Source of the DNA: Neorhizobium sp. SHOUNA12A
GTDB taxonomy: Bacteria; Pseudomonadota; Alphaproteobacteria; Rhizobiales; Rhizobiaceae
DNA: 54,602 bases
Direction: 5' to 3'
Assembly: GCF_023006505.1 (NCBI RefSeq)
Contig: NZ_JALBGV010000038.1
Coordinates: forward strand, 1 to 54,602
In this document: in pieces, positions 33,971 through 41,699 of the stretch
Position numbering within the stretch: the first letter of the stretch is position 1
How the letters are laid out: each line of letters opens with the position of its first letter
The notes under the pieces: model-generated
Databases searched by the model: none
What the model was told of the DNA's origin: nothing
What the model saw: only the letters and a program-made list of their open reading frames with translations
Made by a program: the position numbers and the translations under genes

Positions 33971-35074
33971 ATGGAAACCCCAGTACTCGAACGTAGCTCC
34001 GAAAAATCGCAGGTGCAGGGCGTGGTGGATTGCGACGTGCATCCGGCTTTCTCCCGGCCGGACCAGTTGCTCGACTACCTGCCCGAACGCTGGAAAACGC
34101 ATGTGCGGGATTTCGCGGTGCGCACGGCAAACCCGTTGCTTGGCACGCTGCCCTATCCGCGCATGACGCCGGGCAACGGCATGCGCCGTGATTCCTGGCC
34201 GCCGAATGGTGGCCCGCCGGCATCGGACCTTGTTTTCCTGCGGGAACAATTGCTGGACCAGTGTAACATCGACTACGGCATCCTGCAGCCGCTCGCAGCC
34301 GGCAGCATGGCCTTCAACCAGGAACTCGGTGCAGCGCTCTGCGCGGCGCTGAACGACTGGCAGATCGACAAGTTTGCCGGGCCGGAACCACGGCTGAAAG
34401 CCTCCATTTGTATCTCCCAAGAGGACGCGAGGGAATCGGTTGCGGAAATCGACCGGCGTGTCACCGACCGCCGTTTCGTGCAGATCGCCATGCCGCCGCG
34501 CACGCTGGAGCCCTGCGGCCGTCGCCGCTACTGGCCGATCTACGAGGCGGCCGAACATTACGGCCTGCCGATCGGGCTGCATACCAGCGCTTTCGGCTAC
34601 CGCCCGAATACGCCGTCCGGCTGGAGTTCGTTTTATCTGGAGGAGCACTACGCAGCCTCCAACAGCCTCCAGACCGTGCTCTCCAGCATGATCCTCGAAG
34701 GCGTGTTCGAACAATTCCCGAAGCTGAAGATCGTGCTCGTCGAAGGCGGGTTCTCCTGGCTACCGTCACTCGTCTGGCGGCTCGACCGGGAATGGAAGCG
34801 CATGCGCGACGAGGTTCCACACGTGAAGCGCAAGCCGTCCGAATATGTGCGCGAGAATTTCTGGTACACCACCCAGCCGATCGAGGAGCCGGAGAACAAC
34901 CGGCATCTCCTCGATATCCTACGCTGGATCGGCACCGACCGGCTGATGTTCTCGACCGACTATCCGCACTGGGATTTCGACGATCCGCGTTTTGCCTTCA
35001 AGGTGCCACTGACATCGGCCGAGCGCTCCGCTATCTTCCGCAACAACGCGGTGGAACTGTTTGGCCTGAAATAA
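33971..35074 (+). CDS. Amidohydrolase-family TIM-barrel hydrolase 2
   Basis: A 367-residue paralogue of the preceding protein. It shows VVDCDVHPAFS (Asp20, Asp22, His24), RRYWPIYEAAEHYGLPIGLH with the central His near 204, FPKLKIVLVEGGFSWLP and FSTDYPHWDFDD (Asp near 330). The insert NPLLGTLPYPRMTPGNG (about 55-71) differs from its neighbour, which suggests a different substrate pocket. It starts 5 bp after the stop of amidohydrolase 1 and is the last gene of the GMC operon, followed by a terminator. The two proteins might form a hetero-oligomer or act on successive intermediates. Confidence 0.86.
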   Translation: METPVLERSSEKSQVQGVVDCDVHPAFSRPDQLLDYLPERWKTHVRDFAVRTANPLLGTLPYPRMTPGNGMRRDSWPPNGGPPASDLVFLREQLLDQCNIDYGILQPLAAGSMAFNQELGAALCAALNDWQIDKFAGPEPRLKASICISQEDARESVAEIDRRVTDRRFVQIAMPPRTLEPCGRRRYWPIYEAAEHYGLPIGLHTSAFGYRPNTPSGWSSFYLEEHYAASNSLQTVLSSMILEGVFEQFPKLKIVLVEGGFSWLPSLVWRLDREWKRMRDEVPHVKRKPSEYVRENFWYTTQPIEEPENNRHLLDILRWIGTDRLMFSTDYPHWDFDDPRFAFKVPLTSAERSAIFRNNAVELFGLK

Positions 35075-35120
35075 GCTCGGCGCCGTCGTGGACTTGAGCG
35101 ACCCTCCGGCCTGAAACGTC

Positions 35121-35146
35121 GAAAGCGCGCCGCAAGACGCGCTTTC
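35121..35146. terminator. Terminator between amidohydrolase 2 and the SDR gene
   Basis: GAAAGCGCG-CCGCAAGA-CGCGCTTTC is a perfect 9-bp stem between two convergent genes, with short A and T tracts inside the stem ends. It can serve both directions. Confidence 0.6.
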
Positions 35147-35187
35147 GCGACAGTGAAGGGAGCCACGACGATGCTAGTCGGGGCGGG

Positions 35188-35982
35188 TTAGACGATCGAC
35201 CGAACGACGCCGCCGTCGACGCGCAGACCGGCGCCACTTGTCGCCGAAGCTTGCTCCGAGCAGACATAGACGACCATGTTTGCCACTTCTTCGGTGGTCG
35301 ACAATCGATTGATCAGCGTTGTCGGGCGCATCGTCCTCAGGAAGACTTGCTCCGCTTCTTCCTGGCTGATGCCCTGCGCACGGGCCAACTCGCTCATCAT
35401 GTTGGACAGGATTTCGGATCTCGTCGGGCCGGGAAGGACCGCGTTGACCGTCACGCCGGTTCCGGCGACCGCTTCCGCAAGGCCCCTCGAAATGGCGAGT
35501 TGCGCGGTCTTGGTCGTGCCGTAGTCAATCATCTCTTTCGGGATGTTGAGAGCGGACTCGCTGCTGATGAATACGACCCGTCCCCAACCCCGCTCCATCA
35601 TCTTCGGCAGATAGTGGCGCGCGGCGCGAACGCCGCTCATGACGTTGAGCTGGAAGAGGCTCAGCCAGTCGTCATCGGTAAGCTCGAAGAACGACTTCGG
35701 GCGCGCCGTACCCACATTGTTGACGAGGATATCGGCATCCGGCGCCTGCGCGAACAAGGCTCCGGCCCCTTCTGCCGTTTCCAGATCAGCGGCGACGCCC
35801 GTCAGATCGGAGTTTGGGAAAAGCACGCGAATCTCGCGAAGCGCCGCGGCGACACGTTCCTCGCCGCGGCCGTTGATCACGACCGAAGCGCCCGCGCGCG
35901 CCAGCCCTTCGGCAATAGCGCGACCAATGCCCGCCGTGGAGCCGGTTACAACGGCCTTACGGCCCTTAAGGTCAATATTCAT
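35188..35982 (-). CDS. SDR-family NAD(P)-dependent oxidoreductase
   Basis: A 264-residue classical short-chain dehydrogenase. The cofactor motif is TGSTAGIG (13-20), with NNVG at 88-91 in place of NNAG. The catalytic residues are Ser141 (VFISSESA), Tyr154 and Lys158 in YGTTK, and the substrate loop follows PGPTRSEI. The end DGGVVRSIV is typical of the FabG-like group. The substrate is unknown. It converges with the amidohydrolase operon, so it is transcribed separately; a link to that pathway is possible but not shown. It is the last recognisable gene before a 600-bp empty stretch. Confidence 0.87.
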   Translation of the reverse strand: MNIDLKGRKAVVTGSTAGIGRAIAEGLARAGASVVINGRGEERVAAALREIRVLFPNSDLTGVAADLETAEGAGALFAQAPDADILVNNVGTARPKSFFELTDDDWLSLFQLNVMSGVRAARHYLPKMMERGWGRVVFISSESALNIPKEMIDYGTTKTAQLAISRGLAEAVAGTGVTVNAVLPGPTRSEILSNMMSELARAQGISQEEAEQVFLRTMRPTTLINRLSTTEEVANMVVYVCSEQASATSGAGLRVDGGVVRSIV

Positions 35983-36595
35983 GAGGTTATTCCTTCAATC
36001 AGGACTGAGATAGTGGCGGCTGGTTATCTGATGCGTGAGATGTTGCGTTCGGTTGCGACCTTGGCAAGATCCGCAAGGAGCTTCTCGTGGGTGCGCCAGA
36101 AAATGTCGGGTTCGTCCAGGGCCGACAAGCATCGCGCCCATTCGCAGTCAAATGGGATGGAGGGCAACCGAGCGGGATGGGCGATTCCTCGACAGCGGCT
36201 GTGCATCGGCGCACCACGCCTGCGCATGTTCGGAACGCTCTGGCTCCTCACGCATGGCGAAACGTACAGACCAAGCGAGTGCGGCTGGTCATGGAATTCA
36301 TCGCTACGTAGGCGCCGCTACTCGCAGGGGCAGTCCAGATGCAGCGACCGACGGCAGCAGGCCCATCCGTGAATGGTGCGCCGAAGTAGCCAACGGCACG
36401 CGATATGTGAACTTGTCACATATGAGATCGGTATGGAGCCGCCACCTGGCTTATTGGCACGCCATGCGTGTCAATTCCGCGAGCAGGAAATGGTATACGG
36501 CGAGATGTACCTGAATTTGTGACGCAACACAGGCTTGCCCGCTAAGCGAACCGCCCAAAGGCTCAGGAAACACCTATCTGCTTGAAAGGTCGCAT
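35983..36595. other. Stretch without a convincing gene between the SDR gene and tRNA-Asn
   Basis: About 610 bp. Open frames exist on both strands, but none has a ribosome site plus recognisable domain, and codon use looks unlike the neighbours. Short pieces (for example a minus-strand frame from 36251 with FWRTHEKLLADLAKV) might be remnants of a decayed gene. No insertion-sequence ends or tRNA-end repeats were seen. Confidence 0.5.
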
Positions 36596-36626
36596 CAAAA
36601 AGGCCGTGATTTTCATCACGACCTTT
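36596..36626 (-). terminator. Intrinsic terminator of tRNA-Asn
   Basis: On the minus strand AAAGGTCGTGAT pairs with ATCACGGCCTTT around a GAAA-type loop (one G-U pair) and is followed by a T-run. It lies directly downstream of the tRNA-Asn gene. Confidence 0.75.
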
Positions 36627-36632
36627 ATAAAA

Positions 36633-36707
36633 TGGCTCCCCGGGCCGGATTCGAACCGGCGACCTGTCGATTAACAGTCGAATGCTCTACCGCTGAGCTA
36701 CCAGGGA
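36633..36707 (-). tRNA. tRNA-Asn (anticodon GTT)
   Basis: Reading the minus strand, the 75-nt sequence starts TCCCTGG and ends with the matching CCGGGGA, discriminator G and encoded CCA. The D arm has AGCTCAGCGGTAGAGC, the anticodon loop is CTGTTAA with GTT, and the T arm has GGTTCGAATCC. All four stems pair. Confidence 0.97.
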
Positions 36708-36866
36708 TCATCCGCGAAGGGTCGCGGCGTGTGCGGCGGGTAATACAAATGCTTTGTCGTTTTGCCAAGCGGTTTTTGCAAAAAAATCGAACTTCGTTGT
36801 TTTATCCCCGGTAAAGCCCCATTTCCTGGGCAAAGCTAGGCCTTTAACCGGTGAGGATATTCGAGA

Positions 36867-37154
36867 GTGGCAGGCGAACGGAAACCGAGGCGATTTGGAA
36901 TCGACCCGCAAAGCGGCAAACTGGCGCTGGGCAGCGTACAGATTCCCATGCCACGGTCGCGGATCGGCCGGGTCGTCGTCGGCGTCGTCCTGATTTTCGG
37001 CGGCGTGCTCGGCTTCCTGCCGATCCTTGGCTTCTGGATGCTGCCGCTCGGCTTTCTGGTGCTCTCGCACGATCTGCCCTTCGTGCGGCGTCAGCGCCGC
37101 CGGATCGCGCTCTGGTGGGCAAGGCGGCGGGGGCGTAAGGCCGAACAGCGATAA
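36867..37154 (+). CDS. Small PGPGW-type membrane protein
   Basis: A 95-residue inner-membrane protein. A basic N-terminus (to about 34) precedes two closely spaced helices (about 34-55 and 58-68) with FLPILGFWMLPLGFLVLS, the proline-glycine hairpin typical of the PGPGW (putative transmembrane) family, then a strongly basic tail. The function is unknown. GTG 36867 is the start with the best fit to related proteins, after a GAGAG stretch. It converges with the ExoD-family gene. Confidence 0.7.
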   Translation: MAGERKPRRFGIDPQSGKLALGSVQIPMPRSRIGRVVVGVVLIFGGVLGFLPILGFWMLPLGFLVLSHDLPFVRRQRRRIALWWARRRGRKAEQR

Positions 37155-37164
37155 GGCCGCACGA

Positions 37165-37821
37165 TCAGGCGAACATCGACGCTATGCCCTGGCCGGCGCT
37201 GAACGCCACGTAGGCAAGCACGCCGAAATAGATCACCGTCACGACATTGAAGAGGTAGCCGCCAAGCACGATCAGCCCGTCGCGCTGGATCATGCCGGTC
37301 GACAGAAGCAGGATGGCGATTCCCGGCAGGGTGTTGGAGAAGGGGACCAGCCCCAGCGGAAACATCAACAGCACGCCGCCGGCCGCGATCGCCAGGCCAT
37401 TGATCCGGCTGACAAGCCGGCCGGTGGTCAACGCCGAAATGCGCGGCTTCAGGAACCGGTCGAGGCGAGAAACGATGCTGACGCCCTTTTCCAGCGCCGG
37501 CAGCAGTTTCTTCGTATCAAGTTCGCGGTCGAGGATTTTCTTCGGCAACCAGGGCAGCCGATTGGCGGTGATCGCCAGGCTGATCAGGATAATCGCCGCG
37601 CCGAACACGGTACTGACCCCGGGGATCGACACGGGAAGGAGGAAGGGCAGGGAGGCAATGGCACAGATGAGCAACAGGCCCTGTTCGCCGACCGCATCCA
37701 TCAATTGCCGCAGCGTCACCGACTGACCCTTGATGCCGTCGATAAGCTGGCGCAGCGTACCGCTCAGCGAAGTTGAGGTATCGTCGAATTCGATGCTTGC
37801 GCTCACTGTTCGTCTCTCCAT
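37165..37821 (-). CDS. ExoD-family membrane protein
   Basis: A 218-residue membrane protein of the ExoD family, named for the Rhizobium protein needed for normal exopolysaccharide and alkali tolerance. Family features are the LSGTLRQLID opening, the GEQGLLLICAIASLPFLLPVSIPG region (about 45-68), NRLPWLPKKILDREL (about 87-101) and LVPFSNTLPGIAILLLSTGMIQRDG near the end. Four to five helices are likely. The biochemical role is unknown. A connection with exoR 10 kb away is by name and phenotype only. Confidence 0.85.
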   Translation of the reverse strand: MERRTVSASIEFDDTSTSLSGTLRQLIDGIKGQSVTLRQLMDAVGEQGLLLICAIASLPFLLPVSIPGVSTVFGAAIILISLAITANRLPWLPKKILDRELDTKKLLPALEKGVSIVSRLDRFLKPRISALTTGRLVSRINGLAIAAGGVLLMFPLGLVPFSNTLPGIAILLLSTGMIQRDGLIVLGGYLFNVVTVIYFGVLAYVAFSAGQGIASMFA

Positions 37822-37953
37822 TCCGCCTTAAAACAGCGGTATGGGTAACAACAAACCGTGTCCTCGCAAAGGCGCAAGCCACAACCCGCCGGAAACGTGA
37901 ACGCCCGGCGTCTCATGGAAAATCAAAAGGCTACGCCATCCGTTATCGGGCCG

Positions 37954-38058
37954 TTATCGAGACTGCGCCCAATAGTCGTAGGCTCCGCAGGCCAGCACGA
38001 TCACGAGGATCGCCAGAACCACGGGATTAAGGGTGGTGATGAATTCCAGATACTGCAT
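37954..38058 (-). CDS. Small membrane peptide, 34 residues
   Basis: A short gene with an excellent ribosome site (AGGAGGAG, 6 bases before ATG 38056-38058). The product has a single hydrophobic stretch (about 12-26, NPVVLAILVIVLACGAYDYW) near a charged C-terminus and ends QSR. No family is recognised. The strong initiation signal and a proper membrane segment make it believable despite its size. It lies 130 bp upstream of the ExoD-family gene on the same strand and could share its message. Confidence 0.5.
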   Translation of the reverse strand: MQYLEFITTLNPVVLAILVIVLACGAYDYWAQSR

Positions 38059-38227
38059 GACGGTCTCCTCCTACCGCATGTTCGCCGCCCGGTGCTCCCC
38101 CACCCGGCAACGACGCCATTTTAGCACAGTCGCCGGGCCATCGCCACTTCAGTGTTGCCTCAGAGACTCTGGCGCATGTTTCCCCGAATCACTAGGATTG
38201 CTCCCGGGATTGAAGACGAGGGTGAAC

Positions 38228-38512
38228 ATGGGTCTGAGAGTGATCGAAGGCGGGCTTGCGGCCTGCGTGGCGAAGCTTGCCGATCTGGCCGAGGGCGAGA
38301 TGCCGAGCCGCGACGACGTGCTGCGCGAGGCCGAACGGCGGATCAGGTCGACCGGGTACGAGACCTGGCGCAATCGCGAAACAATGACCGGCATACCGGT
38401 GCCGCGCGAAATCCGTTATCTGGCCATGCAGATCAGTTTCGTCGCCGAAGCTATCGGCAGATTGTCAGACATCCCGGCTGACTTTCGTTCCGATTTCTAT
38501 TGGCCAGCGTAA
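38228..38512 (+). CDS. Hypothetical protein, 94 residues
   Basis: A 94-residue soluble protein with no family recognised. It is mostly helical, with a charged central part (EMPSRDDVLREAERRIRS) and a hydrophobic later helix (REIRYLAMQISFVAEAIGRLS). ATG 38228 follows GAGGGTG with good spacing; the frame is open 65 codons further up, but that extension overlaps unlikely sequence. Codon use fits the genome. It stands alone, upstream of the convergent DUF982 gene. Confidence 0.6.
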   Translation: MGLRVIEGGLAACVAKLADLAEGEMPSRDDVLREAERRIRSTGYETWRNRETMTGIPVPREIRYLAMQISFVAEAIGRLSDIPADFRSDFYWPA

Positions 38513-38576
38513 GCGCCGCACGCCGTCAGAGACACTGAGGTTCACACTGATCATCGGCCCCGCCCAAAGGGTGAAA

Positions 38577-38837
38577 TCAGTTCAGCATCTTCGCTTCGAT
38601 GCTGGCGAGAATGAAGGTCTCCCGCACCTTTTCTAGGGGAAGCTTGCGCTGCAGACAGGCGGCGCATTCCTTTAGGGCCTTGATATAATAGGTACCTTCA
38701 CGCACCGGCCAGCGCCAGTTGAGGTACTCCAGGGCTTCTTTTGGTCCGTGGATGGTTTCTGGGAAACCGTATCCAACGCGTACTCTGACGGGGGAACTCC
38801 ACACGGAGTCATCTGCTTCAGTTACGTTACTCGTCAT
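38577..38837 (-). CDS. DUF982 domain protein
   Basis: An 86-residue DUF982 protein, a small family largely restricted to rhizobia and relatives and often present in many copies. The domain covers almost the whole protein, with the diagnostic GPKEALEYLNWRWPVREGTYY (cut: GP-EAL-YL--RWP) followed by a helix with KALKECAACL and a last helix FILASIEA. The function is unknown. ATG 38835-38837 has AAGGTG upstream; an ATG five codons earlier is in frame. It converges with the hypothetical gene at 38228. Confidence 0.82.
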   Translation of the reverse strand: MTSNVTEADDSVWSSPVRVRVGYGFPETIHGPKEALEYLNWRWPVREGTYYIKALKECAACLQRKLPLEKVRETFILASIEAKMLN

Positions 38838-38932
38838 GTCCACACCTTGCATTGCGGCGTAGAGAACTCATCCGGAAGCGTTTGGTTCCGTAATTTTGGT
38901 GAATTTTTTATGAAGCCAATCCGGAGCGCCGG

Positions 38933-38958
38933 CCGGCATCCAATCGAGCCGGTTTTTT
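38933..38958 (+). terminator. Possible intrinsic terminator upstream of tRNA-Cys
   Basis: CCGGC-ATCCAATCGA-GCCGG followed by TTTTTT. The stem is only 5 bp, with a 10-base loop, and no rightward gene directly precedes it, so its transcript is unclear. The rest of 38838-39136 holds nothing recognisable. Confidence 0.35.
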
Positions 38959-39136
38959 GACATTCCGGCCAGTTTTTTTCCGAACGTGGACCGCGGGCAG
39001 AGATGCGAACTGGCCCGCCCGCATCGGCGTCCGTCATCTTGTGCAGAAAAAAATGGCAATCGGGCCAAACCGCGCTTGCGCGGTTATTCGATTCGTTCTA
39101 AACGCCCGACACCACTCGCTCTTTATGCGTTCGGAT

Positions 39137-39210
39137 GGCCTCGTGGCGGAGTGGTGACGCAGAGGACTGCAAATCCTTGCACCCCGGTTCGATTCCGGGC
39201 GAGGCCTCCA
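39137..39210 (+). tRNA. tRNA-Cys (anticodon GCA)
   Basis: A 74-nt tRNA with acceptor stem GGCCTCG paired with CGAGGCC, discriminator T and encoded CCA. The anticodon loop is CTGCAAA with GCA, and the T arm has GGTTCGATTCC. All stems pair. Confidence 0.97.
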
Positions 39211-39383
39211 ATTTTCCCTTCTTTCCGGACCAATCCCTCAAATCCAAACATGCTTTGATACCAAGCATTTACCACGCATTTTTGTGTGCGGTGCAACATG
39301 GTTAATTTTTTAACCTTCTCCTCCTAGGCTCGGAACAGAAAGGCCTGCTCAGCGATTATTGGGCGGAACGGAAGGAAGGCGTC

Positions 39384-39581
39384 ATGATCACCAGGATTAT
39401 CAATGTGCATCGCCAGGCGGCCAACGAGGTCGAAGGCACCGGAACGTTCGCCGACGGCATGTTCCCGCTGACCTCCGCTGAACAGTCCGCCTTCGACAAG
39501 GGCCATAGCCTGCGCTCCTCCTATGGCCGTGATTATGTGACCGTCCGCAAGCTTGAAGAAGCGCCGCCGGCCTACGCCTGA
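39384..39581 (+). CDS. Hypothetical protein, 65 residues
   Basis: A 65-residue soluble protein without a recognised domain. It starts MITRIINVHRQAANEVEG and has a central polar part (FPLTSAEQSAFDKG) and a Tyr-Gly-Arg-rich segment (SSYGRDYVTV). The GGAAGG ribosome site lies 5 bases before the ATG, codon use fits, and a hairpin with a T-run follows the stop. This makes a real, probably lineage-conserved small gene likely. It lies upstream of pcm in the same direction. Confidence 0.6.
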   Translation: MITRIINVHRQAANEVEGTGTFADGMFPLTSAEQSAFDKGHSLRSSYGRDYVTVRKLEEAPPAYA

Positions 39582-39602
39582 GCATCGGGATTGCAGGAGA
39601 GG

Positions 39603-39623
39603 GCCGTTCACCTCGGCTTTTTT
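39603..39623 (+). terminator. Possible terminator after the 65-residue gene
   Basis: GCCG-TTCACCT-CGGC followed by TTTTTT, 21 bp after the stop codon. The stem is short (4 bp), the T-run strong. Confidence 0.45.
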
Positions 39624-39719
39624 GCTTCGAAACCGGCCGGCGTCTTGAAAGCACGTCTCGCCGTCAGTAAGACGGACATGCGTGAGCCGGCGCATCGCCG
39701 GTGATTTGGGACGACTGAG

Positions 39720-40373
39720 ATGATGGATTTCGAAGCAGCACGGACAAAGATGGTCGAAAATCAGATCCGCACCACCGATGTCACGTCGCATTCGGTTCTG
39801 CGGGCCTTCTATAATGTACCGCGCGAAGCTTTCGTGCCGGCCAAGGCAAAGTCGCTCGCCTATATCGACAAGGATATCGAGGTGGCGCCTGGGCGCTACC
39901 TGATGGAGGCTTCGCCGCTTGCCAAGCTTCTGCAGCTCGCGGCGATCACCAAGGATGATGTCGTGCTCGAAATCGGCACCGGCAGTGGTTATGCGACCGC
40001 CGTCCTGTCGCTGATTGCCGGCTCCGTGGTTTCGCTGGAGGCGGATGAGGCGCTGGCCTCGCAGGCGACTGGAACGCTCTCCTCGCTTGGCTACGACAAT
40101 GTCGCGGTCGTTACCGGCGAACTCGAAAAGGGTTATCCTGCCGAGGCCCCCTATGACCTGGTCTTCGTCAACGGTGCCGTCGAGGAAGTGCCTGCCGCTC
40201 TTCTGGAGCAGCTGCGCGACGGCGGCCGGCTGATCGCAGTCGTCGGTTACGGCAATGCCGCCCAGGCGAAGGTGCTGGTGAAGGAACAGGGCTCGATTTC
40301 CGAAAGCGCCTATTTCAATGCGTCGGTCAAGCCGCTGCCAGGCTTTCGCAAGGTCAAGGAATTCGTGTTCTGA
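39720..40373 (+). CDS. pcm: Protein-L-isoaspartate O-methyltransferase family protein
   Basis: A 217-residue SAM-dependent methyltransferase of the PIMT family, which in its classical form repairs isoaspartyl residues in aged proteins. Motif I is DVVLEIGTGSGYATAVLS (about 79-96), followed by VVSLEADEALA for ribose binding and YDLVFVNGAVEEVP as post-motif II. The N-terminal MVENQIRTTDVTSHSVLRAF-REAFVP segment is typical for the alphaproteobacterial branch. Two adjacent ATG codons open the gene. In many rhizobia the next gene is tolC; here a terminator follows and then popZ. Confidence 0.88.
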   Translation: MMDFEAARTKMVENQIRTTDVTSHSVLRAFYNVPREAFVPAKAKSLAYIDKDIEVAPGRYLMEASPLAKLLQLAAITKDDVVLEIGTGSGYATAVLSLIAGSVVSLEADEALASQATGTLSSLGYDNVAVVTGELEKGYPAEAPYDLVFVNGAVEEVPAALLEQLRDGGRLIAVVGYGNAAQAKVLVKEQGSISESAYFNASVKPLPGFRKVKEFVF

Positions 40374-40404
40374 TTGCTCCGACACGATCGAATGCCATGA
40401 ACGG

Positions 40405-40425
40405 AAGGGGCCTTGCGGCCCCTTT
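40405..40425 (+). terminator. Intrinsic terminator of pcm
   Basis: AAGGGGCC-TTGC-GGCCCCTT is an 8-bp GC-rich stem with a 4-base loop followed by T-rich sequence, 30 bp after the pcm stop. Confidence 0.75.
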
Positions 40426-40640
40426 GTCGTTTCTGTCGACGCCATCCGGTTATTTCATCCAGCTGTCATCTGTTCCGGTAAGTGTGACTAACGGGATTCA
40501 CAACGCCAACAAAACTGTGTATCCGTAGGAAGCCTGGGGCACTTGTCATTGTTTCCAGCCCCCCCAAGACCTTAGAGTAACGTCGATTCGGTTCACCCTC
40601 CACGGGGCCGAGTCGAGTGCCGGTAACAGCGGGGATGAAA

Positions 40641-41558
40641 ATGGCTCAGCCAAATGTAGCGCGTGAACCCTCCATGGAAGAAATCTTGGCGTCCATTCGC
40701 CGGATCATTGAAAGCAATGAGCCGAACGCCGAGAACGCGCTCAACGGCCAGCTCCCTCCGGTCTATGGCGAGGATGAGATCGAAGACGGCGAAGAGCCGG
40801 GCTTCGTCCCGGACATGGCTGCCAATGACCGCGGCGCGCCCTCCCGCAACGAACCGATGAGCTACGCGCAAGGGTCGTCGGGCCAGCCGGCGCAGCGGGA
40901 TCGTACCCTGTCGCTCGCCGACGTCGCCGCAAGGGTTCGCGCCGCTTCGGTCCGCCAGCAGGAAACCGGCCCGGTGCGCCTTTCCACCGCTTCGACTGCG
41001 CCGACGCTGTCAGCGACGATCTCTCCAGCGCAAACACCGTCTTCGCCCGCACCGGCGGCACGCCAGGAAGAGCCGGCTCCGCTTCGTCCCCAGATGCCGC
41101 GCATGCCCGAATTCCGCGAACCGGTCACCCAGGCCGCCGCCCCAGTCACGCAGGCAGCGCCGGCTTCGCACCCGGAACCGGTCCAGCGCGTCATGATGCC
41201 GGTTTTCGATCCGCCGCTGTCGGCTTCCAGCAGAGCCGAGGCGCCGGTGCGGCCTGAACCAAAGGTCGAACCGAAGGCAGAACCGAAATTCGCCGCGGAA
41301 CAGGCCCCGCGCAGCCTGCCGGCCAAGATCGAGGAGACGGCTAACCTCCTGTCAGCCGAAGCCGGCGCTCAGGTCGCAAAATCCTTCAGCGAGCTTGCCT
41401 CGGTGTTCAACGGCATGGAGCGCCGCTCGCTTGAGGACATGGCCGGCGACATGTTGCGCCCGATGCTGCAGGAATGGCTGGACGACAACCTGCCGACGCT
41501 GGTCGAGCGCCTGGTGCGCGAGGAAATTGAACGCGTATCTCGCGGCACGCGCCGCTAA
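40641..41558 (+). CDS. popZ: PopZ-like polar organising protein (DUF2497)
   Basis: A 305-residue protein of the DUF2497/PopZ family, a self-assembling pole-organising scaffold in alphaproteobacteria. The conserved N-terminal helix is MEEILASIRRIIESNE (about 11-26). A long Pro/Glu/Ala-rich disordered middle follows (about 30-225), and the C-terminal oligomerisation helices contain LEDMAGDMLRPMLQEWLDDN and LVERLVREEIERV (about 265-300). ATG 40641 matches the usual MAQP start; ATG 40635 is two codons earlier. It lies just before valS, its normal neighbour in rhizobia. Confidence 0.85.
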   Translation: MAQPNVAREPSMEEILASIRRIIESNEPNAENALNGQLPPVYGEDEIEDGEEPGFVPDMAANDRGAPSRNEPMSYAQGSSGQPAQRDRTLSLADVAARVRAASVRQQETGPVRLSTASTAPTLSATISPAQTPSSPAPAARQEEPAPLRPQMPRMPEFREPVTQAAAPVTQAAPASHPEPVQRVMMPVFDPPLSASSRAEAPVRPEPKVEPKAEPKFAAEQAPRSLPAKIEETANLLSAEAGAQVAKSFSELASVFNGMERRSLEDMAGDMLRPMLQEWLDDNLPTLVERLVREEIERVSRGTRR

Positions 41559-41604
41559 GCCAGCGGCTGGCGTAGCCAATCCGCCCGCAAGGCTGATCGA
41601 TACG

Positions 41605-41632
41605 GCCGCTCCGGTGACGGGGCGGCTTTTTT
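41605..41632 (+). terminator. Intrinsic terminator of popZ
   Basis: GCCGCTCC-GGTGAC-GGGGCGGC (8 bp with one G-U pair) followed by TTTTTT, between popZ and valS. Confidence 0.8.
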
Positions 41633-41699
41633 ATTGACTTGGAACACCCCATCCTATTTACACCCCGATAGCTCTCAAAGAACAAAAACGGGTCAGGAA

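Noticed and set aside
32883..35074. The amidohydrolase pair as a frameshifted single gene
   Set aside because: Both proteins are full length, each with its own complete set of metal-binding motifs.
36633..36707. tRNA-Asn as attachment site of a genomic island covering the catabolic genes to its left
   Set aside because: No integrase, no second copy of the tRNA 3' end and no compositional break were seen across the left side of the window.
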